Below, in pieces: positions 8,163-17,484 of a stretch of 64,000 nucleotides of DNA. The translations under genes were made by a program, and so were the position numbers. Origin of the DNA: Legionella sp. (lineage in GTDB: Bacteria > Pseudomonadota > Gammaproteobacteria > Legionellales > Legionellaceae); NCBI GenBank assembly GCA_031291115.1, contig JARLJQ010000010.1, forward strand, positions 1-64,000, written 5' to 3'. Within the stretch, counting starts at the first letter, position 1, and every line of letters begins with the position of its first letter. The notes under the pieces were generated by a model. It was given only the letters and a program-made list of their open reading frames with translations. It was not told the DNA's origin and made no database searches.

Positions 8163-9113
8163 ATGCACGCATTTATTAATAGTCCTTTACAAATAGGCTC
8201 ACTCACTTTGCCACACCGCCTGATTCAAGGTCCTTTGGCGGGTTACAGTTGTGCGCCGTTCAGAACGCTATTTAATTATTATCTTCCGCCAGCATACTGT
8301 GTGTCTGAAATGAGCTCGGCTGCGGACATTCTTTACAAGCATACTGTAAATTCGCGTTACGTGCATCGTGCAGCAGAAGAACGCTTATTAGCGTATCAAA
8401 TTTCAGGAACCGAGCCCTATGTTTTAGCAGAGGCGGCTGCTTATTTACAAAGACATGGTGCGAATCTTATTGATATTAACTGCGGTTGCCCCAAACCTAA
8501 AATACGTAAAAAAGGTGCTGGTAGTGCTTTACTTGAGGCGCCAGAGCATTTAGTTGCTATTGTTACTGCTGTACGTGCGGTACTTAATATCCCGCTAACG
8601 ATTAAAATTCGTATTCAAGGTAATGAACAGGATTTATTGTTAGCTAAAAAAATCGAAGAAGCCGGCGCTGATGCTCTGATTGTCCATGGACGACGCTGGA
8701 TTGATGACTATGATGTGATGGCTTCGCTGCAGCAAATCGCCCAAATCAAGCAAGCAGTGAATATTCCCGTAATTGCTAATGGTGACATTCATGATGTGGC
8801 CAGTTTACAAAACGCTGTGGCAGTAAGCGGCTGTGATGCCTTTATGATTGCCCGAGCTGGCAGTGGACAACCCTGGCTGTATCAAGAATTATTGGAGCAG
8901 CGTGCGGTTGAGGTGAGTTTGTCTGCAAAAAAACAGTTGTTCATGACTCACTTACAGGGCTTGGCAGACTTGGAAGATGAATATAAAGCGGTTTTACAAA
9001 GTAAGTCTTTAGTTCGCTATTATTTTCGAACCTTATTTGACGCCCCGTTGTTACACCGTTTTTATCAATTATCCTCTTTAGAACATATTGCTGATTTTCT
9101 TCTGGAGCATTAA
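8163..9113 (+). CDS. tRNA-dihydrouridine synthase (Dus family, DusC-like)
   Basis: A 316-residue FMN-dependent enzyme that reduces uridines in tRNA. Seen: the 'GPLAGYSCAPFR' FMN loop, the active-site cysteine in 'DINCGCPKPKIRKKGAG', the conserved lysine in 'LTIKIRI', 'IVHGR', and the phosphate-binding 'VIANGDI' plus 'GCDAFMIARA'. Start at ATG 8163; the TTG just upstream (8160) is in frame but less likely. Length and the 'GPLAG' variant fit the DusC/short Dus group rather than DusA, but the subtype is not certain. Confidence 0.85.
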   Translation: MHAFINSPLQIGSLTLPHRLIQGPLAGYSCAPFRTLFNYYLPPAYCVSEMSSAADILYKHTVNSRYVHRAAEERLLAYQISGTEPYVLAEAAAYLQRHGANLIDINCGCPKPKIRKKGAGSALLEAPEHLVAIVTAVRAVLNIPLTIKIRIQGNEQDLLLAKKIEEAGADALIVHGRRWIDDYDVMASLQQIAQIKQAVNIPVIANGDIHDVASLQNAVAVSGCDAFMIARAGSGQPWLYQELLEQRAVEVSLSAKKQLFMTHLQGLADLEDEYKAVLQSKSLVRYYFRTLFDAPLLHRFYQLSSLEHIADFLLEH

Positions 9114-9281
9114 GGACTTGGCTGCATAAGATACTTATCGGCTTTTGGGATTCAGCAGAAAACGGGCCGTATCATCAAACTAGAGTAGTTCTGGTTGGCT
9201 TGTGATTGACCAGGAAGTTGTTTTTGTTGTCAATCTCATGTATTCTTATAAATAATTAGTATACTTTTTTAAGATTGCAAA

Positions 9282-10808
9282 ATGCCTAAATTATTAGCGG
9301 AAAGAATACAAGATGCCTTGGATGTTTCAGGTGCATTTGATAATTGCTTTTTCCATACTTACGCATTGCATCTTATTGCAAATGATCTTCCTTTCCCTGA
9401 AGACCTATTTTCGTTCCGCCCCATTCTTGGTATTCACAGTTTTGCTGTAAAAATACGAGAAGAACTTCCTGATTTTGCATCATTTTCTTTGTTTAGCGAA
9501 TTTTTTAAACGCCATCAACCAAATGCAGTGCCCCTATCTCCTGGATTTATTGTAGAAAAAACATTAATTCTCGGATTTCTCTTGCGTGAATGGTTTGCTA
9601 CTAAATTACACGATAATTTGAAAGTTCGTGATGCAATGAAAGACAGTGTTATTGAGCAGTTTAAGCACTATGTGGCGGTTAGGCCGAGCCAGGAGGATGG
9701 CTACGCAAATTTAATTTTAGGAGAGGGTGGTGTACTTTATGAGGCTAACCTTGATTTTCTGGAATATGCTTCTTCTCGTCCTAAAAAATGTTCTTTAACT
9801 AAAAAAGAGACTGCTTTTGAGCAGTATTTTACTAGCTATCCCACAGCAGATGAAGCATTTGCTGCTTATTGGCTTGAGCATGGCTATCGAAATTATTGCA
9901 CGCATTATGCCAATGCAGGAATAAAACTATCTAAAAACGACGTTACACCTGTACTGCAAATGAATGGACAAGCTATAACTTTTTATAATCCAAACAGCAG
10001 CATCCTTGAAGAAATTCCGGGAAACGCGTCACTTCCTAAAATGGAGGTGATGCTTCATGCATCAAATGGGCATTATTTCCTTTTAGAAACAGATGCTACC
10101 GCCCCTTTGCTGGGCGAATATGCACAAAGTTATAGGAACTATTTACACGATAGAGAGGAAGTCCTTCTTCTTTCGGGTAATAAAATTGCAGCGGCTAATA
10201 AAAAATCTTCTATATTTGTTGGTGCTATTTGTCCTAAAGGTGTAGTGGAGTATTCAGCGATTACCGTGTTGCTGGATAAAATTAAATTCATGAAGAAATT
10301 TATTCCTCAATTCGATAAGAAGCCTCCGGTAGCTGCTGTTTTACCTAAGTCTAAAAATATTGTAAAAATTGATAAAGCTCTAAAAACGCTTAAAACGAAA
10401 ATCGGCGACATCGATAAGCATTCTAGTGCTAAAGCGTGTCTGGCAGCTAATCAGTTGCTGGACTCCTTAACAAGTGCTCGAAATGCATATCAGATTAATC
10501 TGAATAATCCTGATATGGACACAAATGCTGCCAATCAGCAATTTACGAAACAATGTACTGCATCGATAGATAGCGTATATTTTATATTGGCTAAGGATTT
10601 AGGCTGGGGTCCTTATCTTCGGAACTTATTAAAAACATTGGCTAATGCGGTGATTACCCTAGCTACTTTTGGCAACGGAGATGCTTTTTTTACTCCTGAG
10701 ATATCACCCTCCTTTCAAGCGGTGCTTAAGGCAAAAAAAGACTTAAAGCCTACAGCTGAGCCTGAAAAAAAAGTTGAAGATTCAGCCGGCTGGGGATTGA
10801 ACTTATAA
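9282..10808 (+). CDS. Candidate OTU-like cysteine protease, possible Dot/Icm effector
   Basis: A 508-residue protein without membrane helices. Near the N-terminus (residues 17-30) is 'GAFDNCFFHTYALH', resembling the catalytic Cys loop of OTU deubiquitinases (D20, C22). About 240 residues later 'SNGHYFLLE' (H264) resembles the OTU histidine strand, where His is followed by an aromatic residue. The long, mostly helical stretch between them fits the extended helical insertion reported for Legionella Lot-type OTU enzymes. The C-terminal half is helical with a Lys/Glu-rich end. It is monocistronic with its own AT-rich promoter region (TATACT at about 9259). Effector status is inferred from this family resemblance, not shown. 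Confidence 0.55.
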   Translation: MPKLLAERIQDALDVSGAFDNCFFHTYALHLIANDLPFPEDLFSFRPILGIHSFAVKIREELPDFASFSLFSEFFKRHQPNAVPLSPGFIVEKTLILGFLLREWFATKLHDNLKVRDAMKDSVIEQFKHYVAVRPSQEDGYANLILGEGGVLYEANLDFLEYASSRPKKCSLTKKETAFEQYFTSYPTADEAFAAYWLEHGYRNYCTHYANAGIKLSKNDVTPVLQMNGQAITFYNPNSSILEEIPGNASLPKMEVMLHASNGHYFLLETDATAPLLGEYAQSYRNYLHDREEVLLLSGNKIAAANKKSSIFVGAICPKGVVEYSAITVLLDKIKFMKKFIPQFDKKPPVAAVLPKSKNIVKIDKALKTLKTKIGDIDKHSSAKACLAANQLLDSLTSARNAYQINLNNPDMDTNAANQQFTKQCTASIDSVYFILAKDLGWGPYLRNLLKTLANAVITLATFGNGDAFFTPEISPSFQAVLKAKKDLKPTAEPEKKVEDSAGWGLNL

Positions 10809-10809
10809 A

Positions 10810-11565
10810 TTAGCCCGCAGTACTTCGGCCGCCATCGACATTTAATATTTGTCCGGTTATAAATGGGTTTTCCACTAAAGCCAACAGAGCTTGTGCTATA
10901 AAATCAGGATTACCGTGCTGCTTCAGCGGGGTCTTTGCAATGATTTTTTGTTGCTCTTCACGAGTTAAACTATTCGTCTCTTCAGGCCAGGCAATTGCCC
11001 CTGGAGCTATAGCATTAACGCGGATTTCAGGAGCAAATTCACGTGCCAGAACTTTGGTTTGCATTTCAAGAGCGGCTTTACTCTGGCAATAAATCGCATA
11101 GTCTGAAAGAGGTTTTTGCGCATGAATGTCCGTCAGATTAATAATCACACCCTGTGTGCGTGCTAATAAAGGACGTGCGGCAAGGCTTAGTAAAAAAGGC
11201 GCCTTAGCATTAGTATTAAAAAGAATGTCCCAATCTTTTGCGAGCAAATCAGTAGTATCAGTACGGATAAAAACCGAGGCATTATTAACCAATAAATCCA
11301 GACGTCCGGTCCAATCGGTAATCGTGCTCATGATTTCCTGAGCCGCTTCTGGTTCGGTTAATTCTCTTTGTAAAACAAAGGCGCTATCAATGCGTTGTTC
11401 GTTGAGCGCAAGTGCCAGTGCATGTGCCTCATTTAAAGCATGATGGCAATGAATGATAACCTTATATCCTGCGCCATGTAATTTTTTAACGATGGCTGCA
11501 CCAATACGACGAGCGCCACCAGTGACCAAAGCTACTTTTGCGTCTTGTTTGTTGATTGGATTCAA
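10810..11565 (-). CDS. folM: Short-chain dehydrogenase, pteridine reductase (FolM/PTR1-like)
   Basis: A 251-residue NADPH-dependent reductase. The nucleotide motif is TGGARRIG (about residues 15-22), the variant typical of pteridine reductases. It also has NNAS (about 91-94), an active-site Y-x-x-x-K in 'YCQSKAAL', and 'NAIAPGAI' further on. PTR1/FolM reduces dihydrofolate or dihydropterins to tetrahydro forms. Start is TTG at 11565 with AGGAAA upstream, as no ATG precedes the nucleotide motif. It is divergent from the methyltransferase/PTPS/priA operon 40 bases away, and the nearby PTPS-III enzyme supports a pterin role. Confidence 0.75.
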   Translation of the reverse strand: MNPINKQDAKVALVTGGARRIGAAIVKKLHGAGYKVIIHCHHALNEAHALALALNEQRIDSAFVLQRELTEPEAAQEIMSTITDWTGRLDLLVNNASVFIRTDTTDLLAKDWDILFNTNAKAPFLLSLAARPLLARTQGVIINLTDIHAQKPLSDYAIYCQSKAALEMQTKVLAREFAPEIRVNAIAPGAIAWPEETNSLTREEQQKIIAKTPLKQHGNPDFIAQALLALVENPFITGQILNVDGGRSTAG

Positions 11566-11605
11566 GGTATGTTTCCTATTTTTTTTTATTTAGGCGAATT
11601 CTAAC

Positions 11606-12715
11606 GTGAGTATAATACAAACATTGCATGCGCGGTTAAAGCAGCAAGATCTTCCTTTTGTAGAATTCATGCATCTTGCCTTGTATGCTCCTGGTGAGGG
11701 TTATTATAGTTCCGGTTTACAAAAATTGGGCGCACAAGGTGATTTTACTACGGCTCCTGAGTTAACGCCTTTATTTGGTAAAACTCTGGCGAATCAATGC
11801 CAGCAAGTCATGAACACACTTGAGTCCCCTGATCTATTTGAATTTGGTGCAGGAACTGGAGCACTTTGTGTCGCACTTTTAGAGCACCTTGAAGTGCTTC
11901 ATTGCTTGCCTGGAACGTACTACATTTTGGAAGTGAGTGCGAATTTGCGCCACCGCCAACGTGAGCTTATTGAGCAAAAAATCCCGCATTTAGCCGCTAA
12001 AGTGGTTTGGCTTGATAGCTGGCCAGAAACACCTTTTAAGGGTGTGGTTTTGGCTAATGAGGTTTTGGATGCCATGCCGGTGCATCGTTTCTTAAAAACA
12101 GAGCAAGGCATTCTGGAAAGCTACATTACTTTGGATGAGCAGCAGCAATTAAAGGAAGTATTTAAGCCCTGTATCAACCAACGGTTACTGAATTATATTA
12201 ATGACCGACTCACTTTGGATGCGACACCGTATCTTTCAGAAGTGAATCTTTTTGTTGATGAGTGGATAGCCTCTATTTATCGTATGTTACGCCAAGGTGT
12301 GGTGTTTTTAATTGATTATGGCTTTCCGCGCCATGAGTATTATCATGCGGATCGCAATCAAGGGACTTTGATGTGTCATTACCAACACCATAGCCATCCA
12401 GAGCCTTTGTTGCATCCTGGAGAGCAAGACATTACGGCGCATGTTGATTTTACTCATGTGGCGGAAGCCGGACAGCAAGCAGGATTTCATGTAGCCGGCT
12501 ATACGAATCAAGCCGCATTTTTGCTGGCTAATAATATTTTAGGTTTGGTTTCTGAGATAGAAACGGAACGCGAACAGGTCAAAGCAAAGCAAGCCATCAA
12601 ACAGTTGACTCAACCTAGTGAAATGGGTGAGTTATTTAAAGTTATTGCCTTAAGTAAAGAGATGGAGCTTGATATTATTGGGTTTCAATTACAGGATAAA
12701 CGAGTGAGCTTATGA
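11606..12715 (+). CDS. SAM-dependent methyltransferase, MidA/NDUFAF7 family
   Basis: A 369-residue class I methyltransferase (COG1565, formerly DUF185). The 'FMHLALYAPGEGYYSS' opening and the glycine-rich SAM loop 'FEFGAGTGAL' (about residues 72-81) are clear, as are 'ANEVLDAMPVHR' and 'LIDYGFPRHEYYH'. The eukaryotic member NDUFAF7 methylates an arginine of complex I; bacterial targets are not established. It starts with GTG at 11606 without a strong Shine-Dalgarno. Its stop overlaps the next start (ATGA), making it the first gene of a four-gene coupled operon with the PTPS homologue, priA and a thioesterase. Confidence 0.85.
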   Translation: MSIIQTLHARLKQQDLPFVEFMHLALYAPGEGYYSSGLQKLGAQGDFTTAPELTPLFGKTLANQCQQVMNTLESPDLFEFGAGTGALCVALLEHLEVLHCLPGTYYILEVSANLRHRQRELIEQKIPHLAAKVVWLDSWPETPFKGVVLANEVLDAMPVHRFLKTEQGILESYITLDEQQQLKEVFKPCINQRLLNYINDRLTLDATPYLSEVNLFVDEWIASIYRMLRQGVVFLIDYGFPRHEYYHADRNQGTLMCHYQHHSHPEPLLHPGEQDITAHVDFTHVAEAGQQAGFHVAGYTNQAAFLLANNILGLVSEIETEREQVKAKQAIKQLTQPSEMGELFKVIALSKEMELDIIGFQLQDKRVSL

Positions 12716-13215
12716 AGATAAAAAGATATTTGACTACAGTGGAACTGCAGAAAGAGTCCATGAAATTTTCTGCAGGACATACCACCATTTTTTCCGCAAC
12801 CGACCGAGAGCCTTTGCATGGCCATATGTATGGTGTTTATTTAGCACTTACTACTTGGGTTGAAGGCAATGGCATGACTTTTGATTACCGTTATTATAAA
12901 GAGCGGATTCATAAATTATGCCGTCACTTAAATCAGACTTTTTTGATGCCGGAATTTTCGCCGTTTTTAGAATATGCTGAAGATGAAGAATATTATTATT
13001 TTACTTTTAATCATAAAAAAATTCCTTTTCTTAAAGAAGACGTGACGATGATGCCGATGACTAATATTACTGTTGAGGAGTTATCACGTTGGTTTGTGAA
13101 TGAGCTGATTAAAGACACTGAAGAATTAGACCGTCATCGGATTGAAAAAGTTGTAGTGAAGGTGTTTTCTGCTCCAGGTCAGTCTGCAAATCACGAATGG
13201 CATCGGACTGCATGA
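12712..13215 (+). CDS. 6-pyruvoyl-tetrahydropterin synthase homologue with PTPS-III motif
   Basis: A 167-residue T-fold enzyme. Zinc ligands are H23 ('SAGH') and H36/H38 ('LHGH'). QueD and classical PTPS carry a catalytic Cys a few residues before HGH; here the sequence is EPLHGH (E33), the ExxHGH form described for PTPS-III, which makes 6-hydroxymethyl-dihydropterin in place of FolB in folate synthesis. No cysteine lies in that segment. Start overlaps the methyltransferase stop (ATGA). A folate rather than queuosine role is therefore favoured; databases would probably label it QueD by default. Confidence 0.75.
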   Translation: MKIKRYLTTVELQKESMKFSAGHTTIFSATDREPLHGHMYGVYLALTTWVEGNGMTFDYRYYKERIHKLCRHLNQTFLMPEFSPFLEYAEDEEYYYFTFNHKKIPFLKEDVTMMPMTNITVEELSRWFVNELIKDTEELDRHRIEKVVVKVFSAPGQSANHEWHRTA

Positions 13216-15392
13216 AGACGGTTTATCAGGTTTGTATACCTCATACGAGCCGTGATTTTTTTGATTATGGTGTAGAAGAAGGATTAGCTCCTTGTGTTGG
13301 GGCACGAGTTTGGGTGCCGTTTCGCAAACAAACTCGTTTGGGTATCGTTATTGGTATCAATGAACTGCAAGACGTGAGCGCGTCTTTAAAAAATATTAGT
13401 GCAGTGATTGATGATGAGCCTTTAATCAACAAGGAGTTATTGGCTTTATCGACCTGGATTGGCGGTTATTATCAATCGCCATTGTCTGAAGTATTGCCTC
13501 TGACCTTGCCGAAAAAATACCGTTTAGGCCAAGCCAGTCAATTACCTGTAGGTGATTTTTACCAGTTGGCTCATCCTTTGGATGAAGCAAAAAAAATGAT
13601 TTCAGCGCGTGCACGCAAGCAGCTGGAATTAGTTGAGTATTTAGCCCAGCACAGTGAACCCGTTGCCAAATTCAGGTTGGCCGAAAAGGGTTTTACCTCC
13701 AGCCAGCTGTTGAGCTTATTAGCGGCACAAGTACTGATTTTATCACAACAGATCATCCTTCCCACGCGCCCCGATACGCCTTTATCCCAGCCCTTGCCCC
13801 TAAATCCAGAACAGGCGGTTGCCGTTTTGGCGATTAAAGCACAATTGCATGAATACCAATGCTTTTTATTGCAAGGCGTTACTGGCAGTGGCAAGACAGA
13901 GGTTTATTTGCAGGTAATCGCTCAGGTTTTAGAGCAAGGCAAACAAGTATTGGTACTGGTGCCTGAAATTGGTTTGACGCCGCAATTATTAGCACGTTTT
14001 ACCGCACGTTTTAACCAACCTATCTCGGTAATTCATTCGAGTTTAAATGATTCAGAACGGCAAATTGCTTGGCAACTGGCGAAAGAAAATAAAGTCAAAA
14101 TGGTGATTGGCACGCGCGCAGCGCTATTTACCCCGATGCCTGATTTGGGGCTAATTGTTATTGATGAAGAGCATGATGCCTCCTTAAAACAAATGGAAGG
14201 CGTACGATACTCTGCGCGTGATGCGGCATTAATGCGGGCGCATTTGGCTAATATCCCGATCATTTTAGGCTCAGCAACACCAAGTCTTGAAAGCGTGCAC
14301 AATGGCAAACAAGATAAATACCGGCTGTTACGGTTAACCCATAAAGCCTTAACCACCACACCATTGCATTATCAGTTGGTCGATTTACGCTCGCAAGTGC
14401 TGCAGCATGGTTTGGCGGCGACTACGTTAAATACCATTAAAGAGCATTTGGCGAATGGAAATCAGGTTTTGGTATTTATTAATCGGCGTGGCTTCGCACC
14501 CGTTTTATTATGCCATCAGTGTGGTTGGATGGCGGATTGCCGTGCTTGCGACAGTCATTTAACCCTGCACAAACAAATAGGACAAATGATTTGCCATCAT
14601 TGCGGTTTGACGCAACGAACACCTGATCATTGCCGTAGTTGTAAGAGTCATGAATTGGTTCCCGTGGGCGCAGGTACACAGCGCGTGCATGAATTTTTAA
14701 GTGCTTATTTTCCAGATACCGAAGTACTGCGGATTGATAGAGACGCCGTACGCAAAAAAAATGAGCTGGAGCAGCAGTTGGATAAAATTAACCAAGGTGA
14801 GGCGCAATTAATTGTTGGCACGCAAATGCTGGCGAAAGGCCATCATTTTCCCCGTCTTTCTTTAGTAGTGGTGCTTGACGCCGATGCCGGGCTTTATAAT
14901 CAGGATTTCCGTGCTACGGAACACCTGGGGCAATTACTGACGCAGGTTTCTGGACGAGCAGGGCGAGCCGAGCATGCGGGACAAGTTTTAATTCAAACGC
15001 ATTTGCCCGATCATCCCTTGCTTAATTTACTCATTCAGCAAGGCTACGATGATTTTGCCGATGCCTTATTGACTACCAGGCAAGAAGCACAATTACCACC
15101 TTTTCATTATTTAGCCGTTATTCGTGCGCAAGGTAAATTCTCGGATCAGGTATTAAAGTTTTTACACGCAAGTAAAGAGCACATTCAAAACCATCCCGTG
15201 ACAGTGATGGGACCTGCACCGGCTCCTTTGCCGCGCAAAGCCAATCAATACCGCATGCAGTTATTGGTTAAGTCGTCTTCAAGAAAAGCCTTGAAAAGTT
15301 CATTGACGCAGCTACGGGAGTGGTTAACAATAAATAAATTAAGTAATGGCATTCGCTGGAATGTTGACGTTGACCCGATGGACTTATCATGA
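13212..15392 (+). CDS. priA: Primosomal helicase PriA
   Basis: A 726-residue replication-restart helicase. N-terminal 3'-DNA-binding domain (about 1-100), superfamily 2 helicase with Walker A 'GVTGSGKTEVY' and Walker B 'IDEEHDASLKQ', and a cysteine-rich double zinc site inserted in the second lobe (CxxC repeats around residues 430-480). It ends with the PriA C-terminal domain. The frame is open from 13197, but the ATG at 13212 overlaps the upstream stop as ATGA and starts the conserved N-terminus. Loads DnaB at stalled forks. Confidence 0.95.
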   Translation: MKTVYQVCIPHTSRDFFDYGVEEGLAPCVGARVWVPFRKQTRLGIVIGINELQDVSASLKNISAVIDDEPLINKELLALSTWIGGYYQSPLSEVLPLTLPKKYRLGQASQLPVGDFYQLAHPLDEAKKMISARARKQLELVEYLAQHSEPVAKFRLAEKGFTSSQLLSLLAAQVLILSQQIILPTRPDTPLSQPLPLNPEQAVAVLAIKAQLHEYQCFLLQGVTGSGKTEVYLQVIAQVLEQGKQVLVLVPEIGLTPQLLARFTARFNQPISVIHSSLNDSERQIAWQLAKENKVKMVIGTRAALFTPMPDLGLIVIDEEHDASLKQMEGVRYSARDAALMRAHLANIPIILGSATPSLESVHNGKQDKYRLLRLTHKALTTTPLHYQLVDLRSQVLQHGLAATTLNTIKEHLANGNQVLVFINRRGFAPVLLCHQCGWMADCRACDSHLTLHKQIGQMICHHCGLTQRTPDHCRSCKSHELVPVGAGTQRVHEFLSAYFPDTEVLRIDRDAVRKKNELEQQLDKINQGEAQLIVGTQMLAKGHHFPRLSLVVVLDADAGLYNQDFRATEHLGQLLTQVSGRAGRAEHAGQVLIQTHLPDHPLLNLLIQQGYDDFADALLTTRQEAQLPPFHYLAVIRAQGKFSDQVLKFLHASKEHIQNHPVTVMGPAPAPLPRKANQYRMQLLVKSSSRKALKSSLTQLREWLTINKLSNGIRWNVDVDPMDLS

Positions 15393-15790
15393 CTGAGCAA
15401 AAAATTACCGTACACGAAAAAATCTTCTCGATTGCCTGGGGCGATATGGATGCTTTGGGCCATGTAAACAACGCCCGTTATTTTGATTATTTTCAGGAGG
15501 CGCGTATTGAGTGGTTACAAGAGTTAAATATTCCTATGACCGGAACAACAGGCCCTGTAGTGATTCATGTAGCCTGTACTTATTTAAAGCCTGTAGTCTA
15601 TCCTGCAATCGTCACTTTGCGCTCCAAAGTACACAGCATTGGTAACTCCAGCATGGTCATGGATCATGATTTATACCAGGATGAAGTGCTGATGGCACAA
15701 GGCAGCAGCAAGGTTGTTTGGGTGGATTATACTCAAGGAAAATCGGTGCCTTTGCCAGATGTAATGCGTGGTTTATTTGTGACTAAATAA
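15389..15790 (+). CDS. Hot-dog fold acyl-CoA thioesterase (YbgC/FadM type)
   Basis: A 133-residue 4HBT thioesterase. The catalytic-loop pattern 'WGDMDALGHVNNARYFDYFQEAR' is typical, with the key Asp in 'GDMDALGHVNN'. It starts inside the priA stop (ATGA), so it is translationally coupled. It hydrolyses acyl-CoA or acyl-ACP; the preferred chain length cannot be told. An ~84-bp palindromic repeat follows. Confidence 0.85.
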   Translation: MTEQKITVHEKIFSIAWGDMDALGHVNNARYFDYFQEARIEWLQELNIPMTGTTGPVVIHVACTYLKPVVYPAIVTLRSKVHSIGNSSMVMDHDLYQDEVLMAQGSSKVVWVDYTQGKSVPLPDVMRGLFVTK

Positions 15791-15798
15791 AAAATTTC

Positions 15799-15882
15799 CG
15801 TCATCCAGAGCGTAGCGAAGGACCTCCTGAATGTGGCTCAGTGCCATCTGAAGGGAGATCCTTCGCTACGCTCTGGACGACG
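15799..15882. repeat. ~84-bp dispersed palindrome, copy 1
   Basis: CGTCATCCAGAGCGTAGCGA at the left pairs with the complementary right end, giving a near-perfect hairpin with arms of about 28 bases and a loop containing GAATGTGGCTCAGTGCCATC. It lies between the convergent thioesterase and thyA genes. Related copies are at 25022, 49059 (inverted) and 53471. Position and structure suit a mobile palindromic unit that may also end transcription. Confidence 0.9.
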
Positions 15883-15906
15883 TAGTTTCCTTAACTTAAT
15901 TTTTCA

Positions 15907-16701
15907 CTAAATCGCAATAGGTGCTTTAATCCCCGGATGAGATTGATAATTCACAAATTCAAAATCATCAAAAACGTAATCAAATAAAGAATCAGGCTGA
16001 CGTTTGATATTTAAAGTAGCTAAAGGCAAAGGCTCTCTGGCTAATTGCGTGCGAGCCTGTTCTAAATGATTCAGGTATAAATGGCAATCTCCACCAGTCC
16101 AGATGAAGTCACCCACCTTTAGATTGCATTGTTGCGCGACCATATGAGTCAGCAAAGCGTAAGAGGCAATATTGAAAGGCACTCCTAAAAACACGTCTGC
16201 AGAGCGTTGGTAAAGTTGGCAGGATAGGGTACCGTCCGCAACATAAAATTGAAATAGTGCGTGACAGGGCATTAAAGCCATTTGATCTAATTCGCCCACA
16301 TTCCAGGCACTGACAATCAAACGACGCGAATCAGGATTATTTTTAATTTGCTGGACTACATCGCTTAGTTGATCGATAGTGCGTCCATCAGCCGTTGGCC
16401 AATTGCGCCATTGTTTGCCATAAACAGGACCTAAATCGCCATTACTATCAGCCCATTCATCCCAAATACTGACGCCATTTTCTTTTAAATAGGCGATATT
16501 GGTATCACCCTTTAAAAACCAAAGTAATTCATGCACGATGCTGCGCATGTGGAGTTTTTTCGTGGTAACCAGAGGAAAACCTTTGCGTAAATCAAAACGC
16601 ATTTGATAACCAAAAACGGATAAAGTGCCAGTCCCTGTGCGGTCTTTTTTTTCTGTTCCTTGTTCTAAAATATGTTCTAACAAATGTAAATAAGTATTCA
16701 T
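15907..16701 (-). CDS. thyA: Thymidylate synthase
   Basis: A 264-residue ThyA, the standard length. It converts dUMP to dTMP with methylene-tetrahydrofolate. Seen: '[19 protein letters not shown]', the catalytic cysteine in '[12 protein letters not shown]', '[20 protein letters not shown]', and the terminal 'KAPIAI'. Start overlaps the lgt stop (ATGA), so lgt and thyA are coupled, a common arrangement in gammaproteobacteria. Confidence 0.97.
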   Translation of the reverse strand: MNTYLHLLEHILEQGTEKKDRTGTGTLSVFGYQMRFDLRKGFPLVTTKKLHMRSIVHELLWFLKGDTNIAYLKENGVSIWDEWADSNGDLGPVYGKQWRNWPTADGRTIDQLSDVVQQIKNNPDSRRLIVSAWNVGELDQMALMPCHALFQFYVADGTLSCQLYQRSADVFLGVPFNIASYALLTHMVAQQCNLKVGDFIWTGGDCHLYLNHLEQARTQLAREPLPLATLNIKRQPDSLFDYVFDDFEFVNYQSHPGIKAPIAI

Positions 16702-17468
16702 CGTTTAACCCACCATAACCAAAAACCTAACAACAACATAGGAATAGATAAAATTTGCCCCATAGTCAACCAGTCAAATGCCAGATAACCCAACTGTTGA
16801 TCAGGTTCTCGGAAGCATTCTGCAATCAAGCGACAGATGGCATAGCTTATTAAAAACACCGCCGACACACGACCCGCAGGGCGTGGTTTTCTGGCATACC
16901 ACCAGACTAATATAAATAAACCAATACCTTCCAAGCCAAACTCATAAAGCTCCGAGGGATGGCGCGGTTGTGAATCCACATGACCATAGACCATGCCCCA
17001 GGGCATGTCGGTGACACGTCCCCAAAGCTCGCCATTGATAAAATTACCAATACGACCAGCGCCCAAACCAAGAGGTACTAAGGGGGCGATAAAATCACCT
17101 ACTTCCCAAAATGATTTGCCGAATTTGCGTGCGAAGATCCACAGCGCCAGCAGAACACCCAATAAACCGCCGTGAAAGGACATGCCACCTTGCCATATTT
17201 TAAACAAAGACAAGGGGTCGTGCATTAACTCAGAGAAATTATAAAACAGCATGTAACCAATACGCCCGCCAAGAATCACCCCAAGAGCGGCATAAAAAAT
17301 TAAGTCGCTGATTTGTTCTGAGGTCCAATCCAGTTTGTAATGTTTCATGCGCCAGTGAGCCAGCAGCCAGGCACTGACAAAGCCAATCAAATACATCAAG
17401 CCATACCAATGTACTTGTATAGGGCCTAAAGAAAATGCTATTGGGTTGATATAAGGAAAGGCTAGCAT
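16698..17468 (-). CDS. lgt: Prolipoprotein diacylglyceryl transferase
   Basis: A 256-residue inner-membrane enzyme that adds diacylglycerol to the lipobox cysteine of prolipoproteins. Seven membrane segments are apparent. The Lgt signature '[14 protein letters not shown]' (about residues 141-154), the '[11 protein letters not shown]' motif and the periplasmic 'HPSELYE' are all present. Ends inside the thyA start codon. Confidence 0.97.
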   Translation of the reverse strand: MLAFPYINPIAFSLGPIQVHWYGLMYLIGFVSAWLLAHWRMKHYKLDWTSEQISDLIFYAALGVILGGRIGYMLFYNFSELMHDPLSLFKIWQGGMSFHGGLLGVLLALWIFARKFGKSFWEVGDFIAPLVPLGLGAGRIGNFINGELWGRVTDMPWGMVYGHVDSQPRHPSELYEFGLEGIGLFILVWWYARKPRPAGRVSAVFLISYAICRLIAECFREPDQQLGYLAFDWLTMGQILSIPMLLLGFWLWWVKR

Positions 17469-17484
17469 CGGTTTTAAATTCCTT

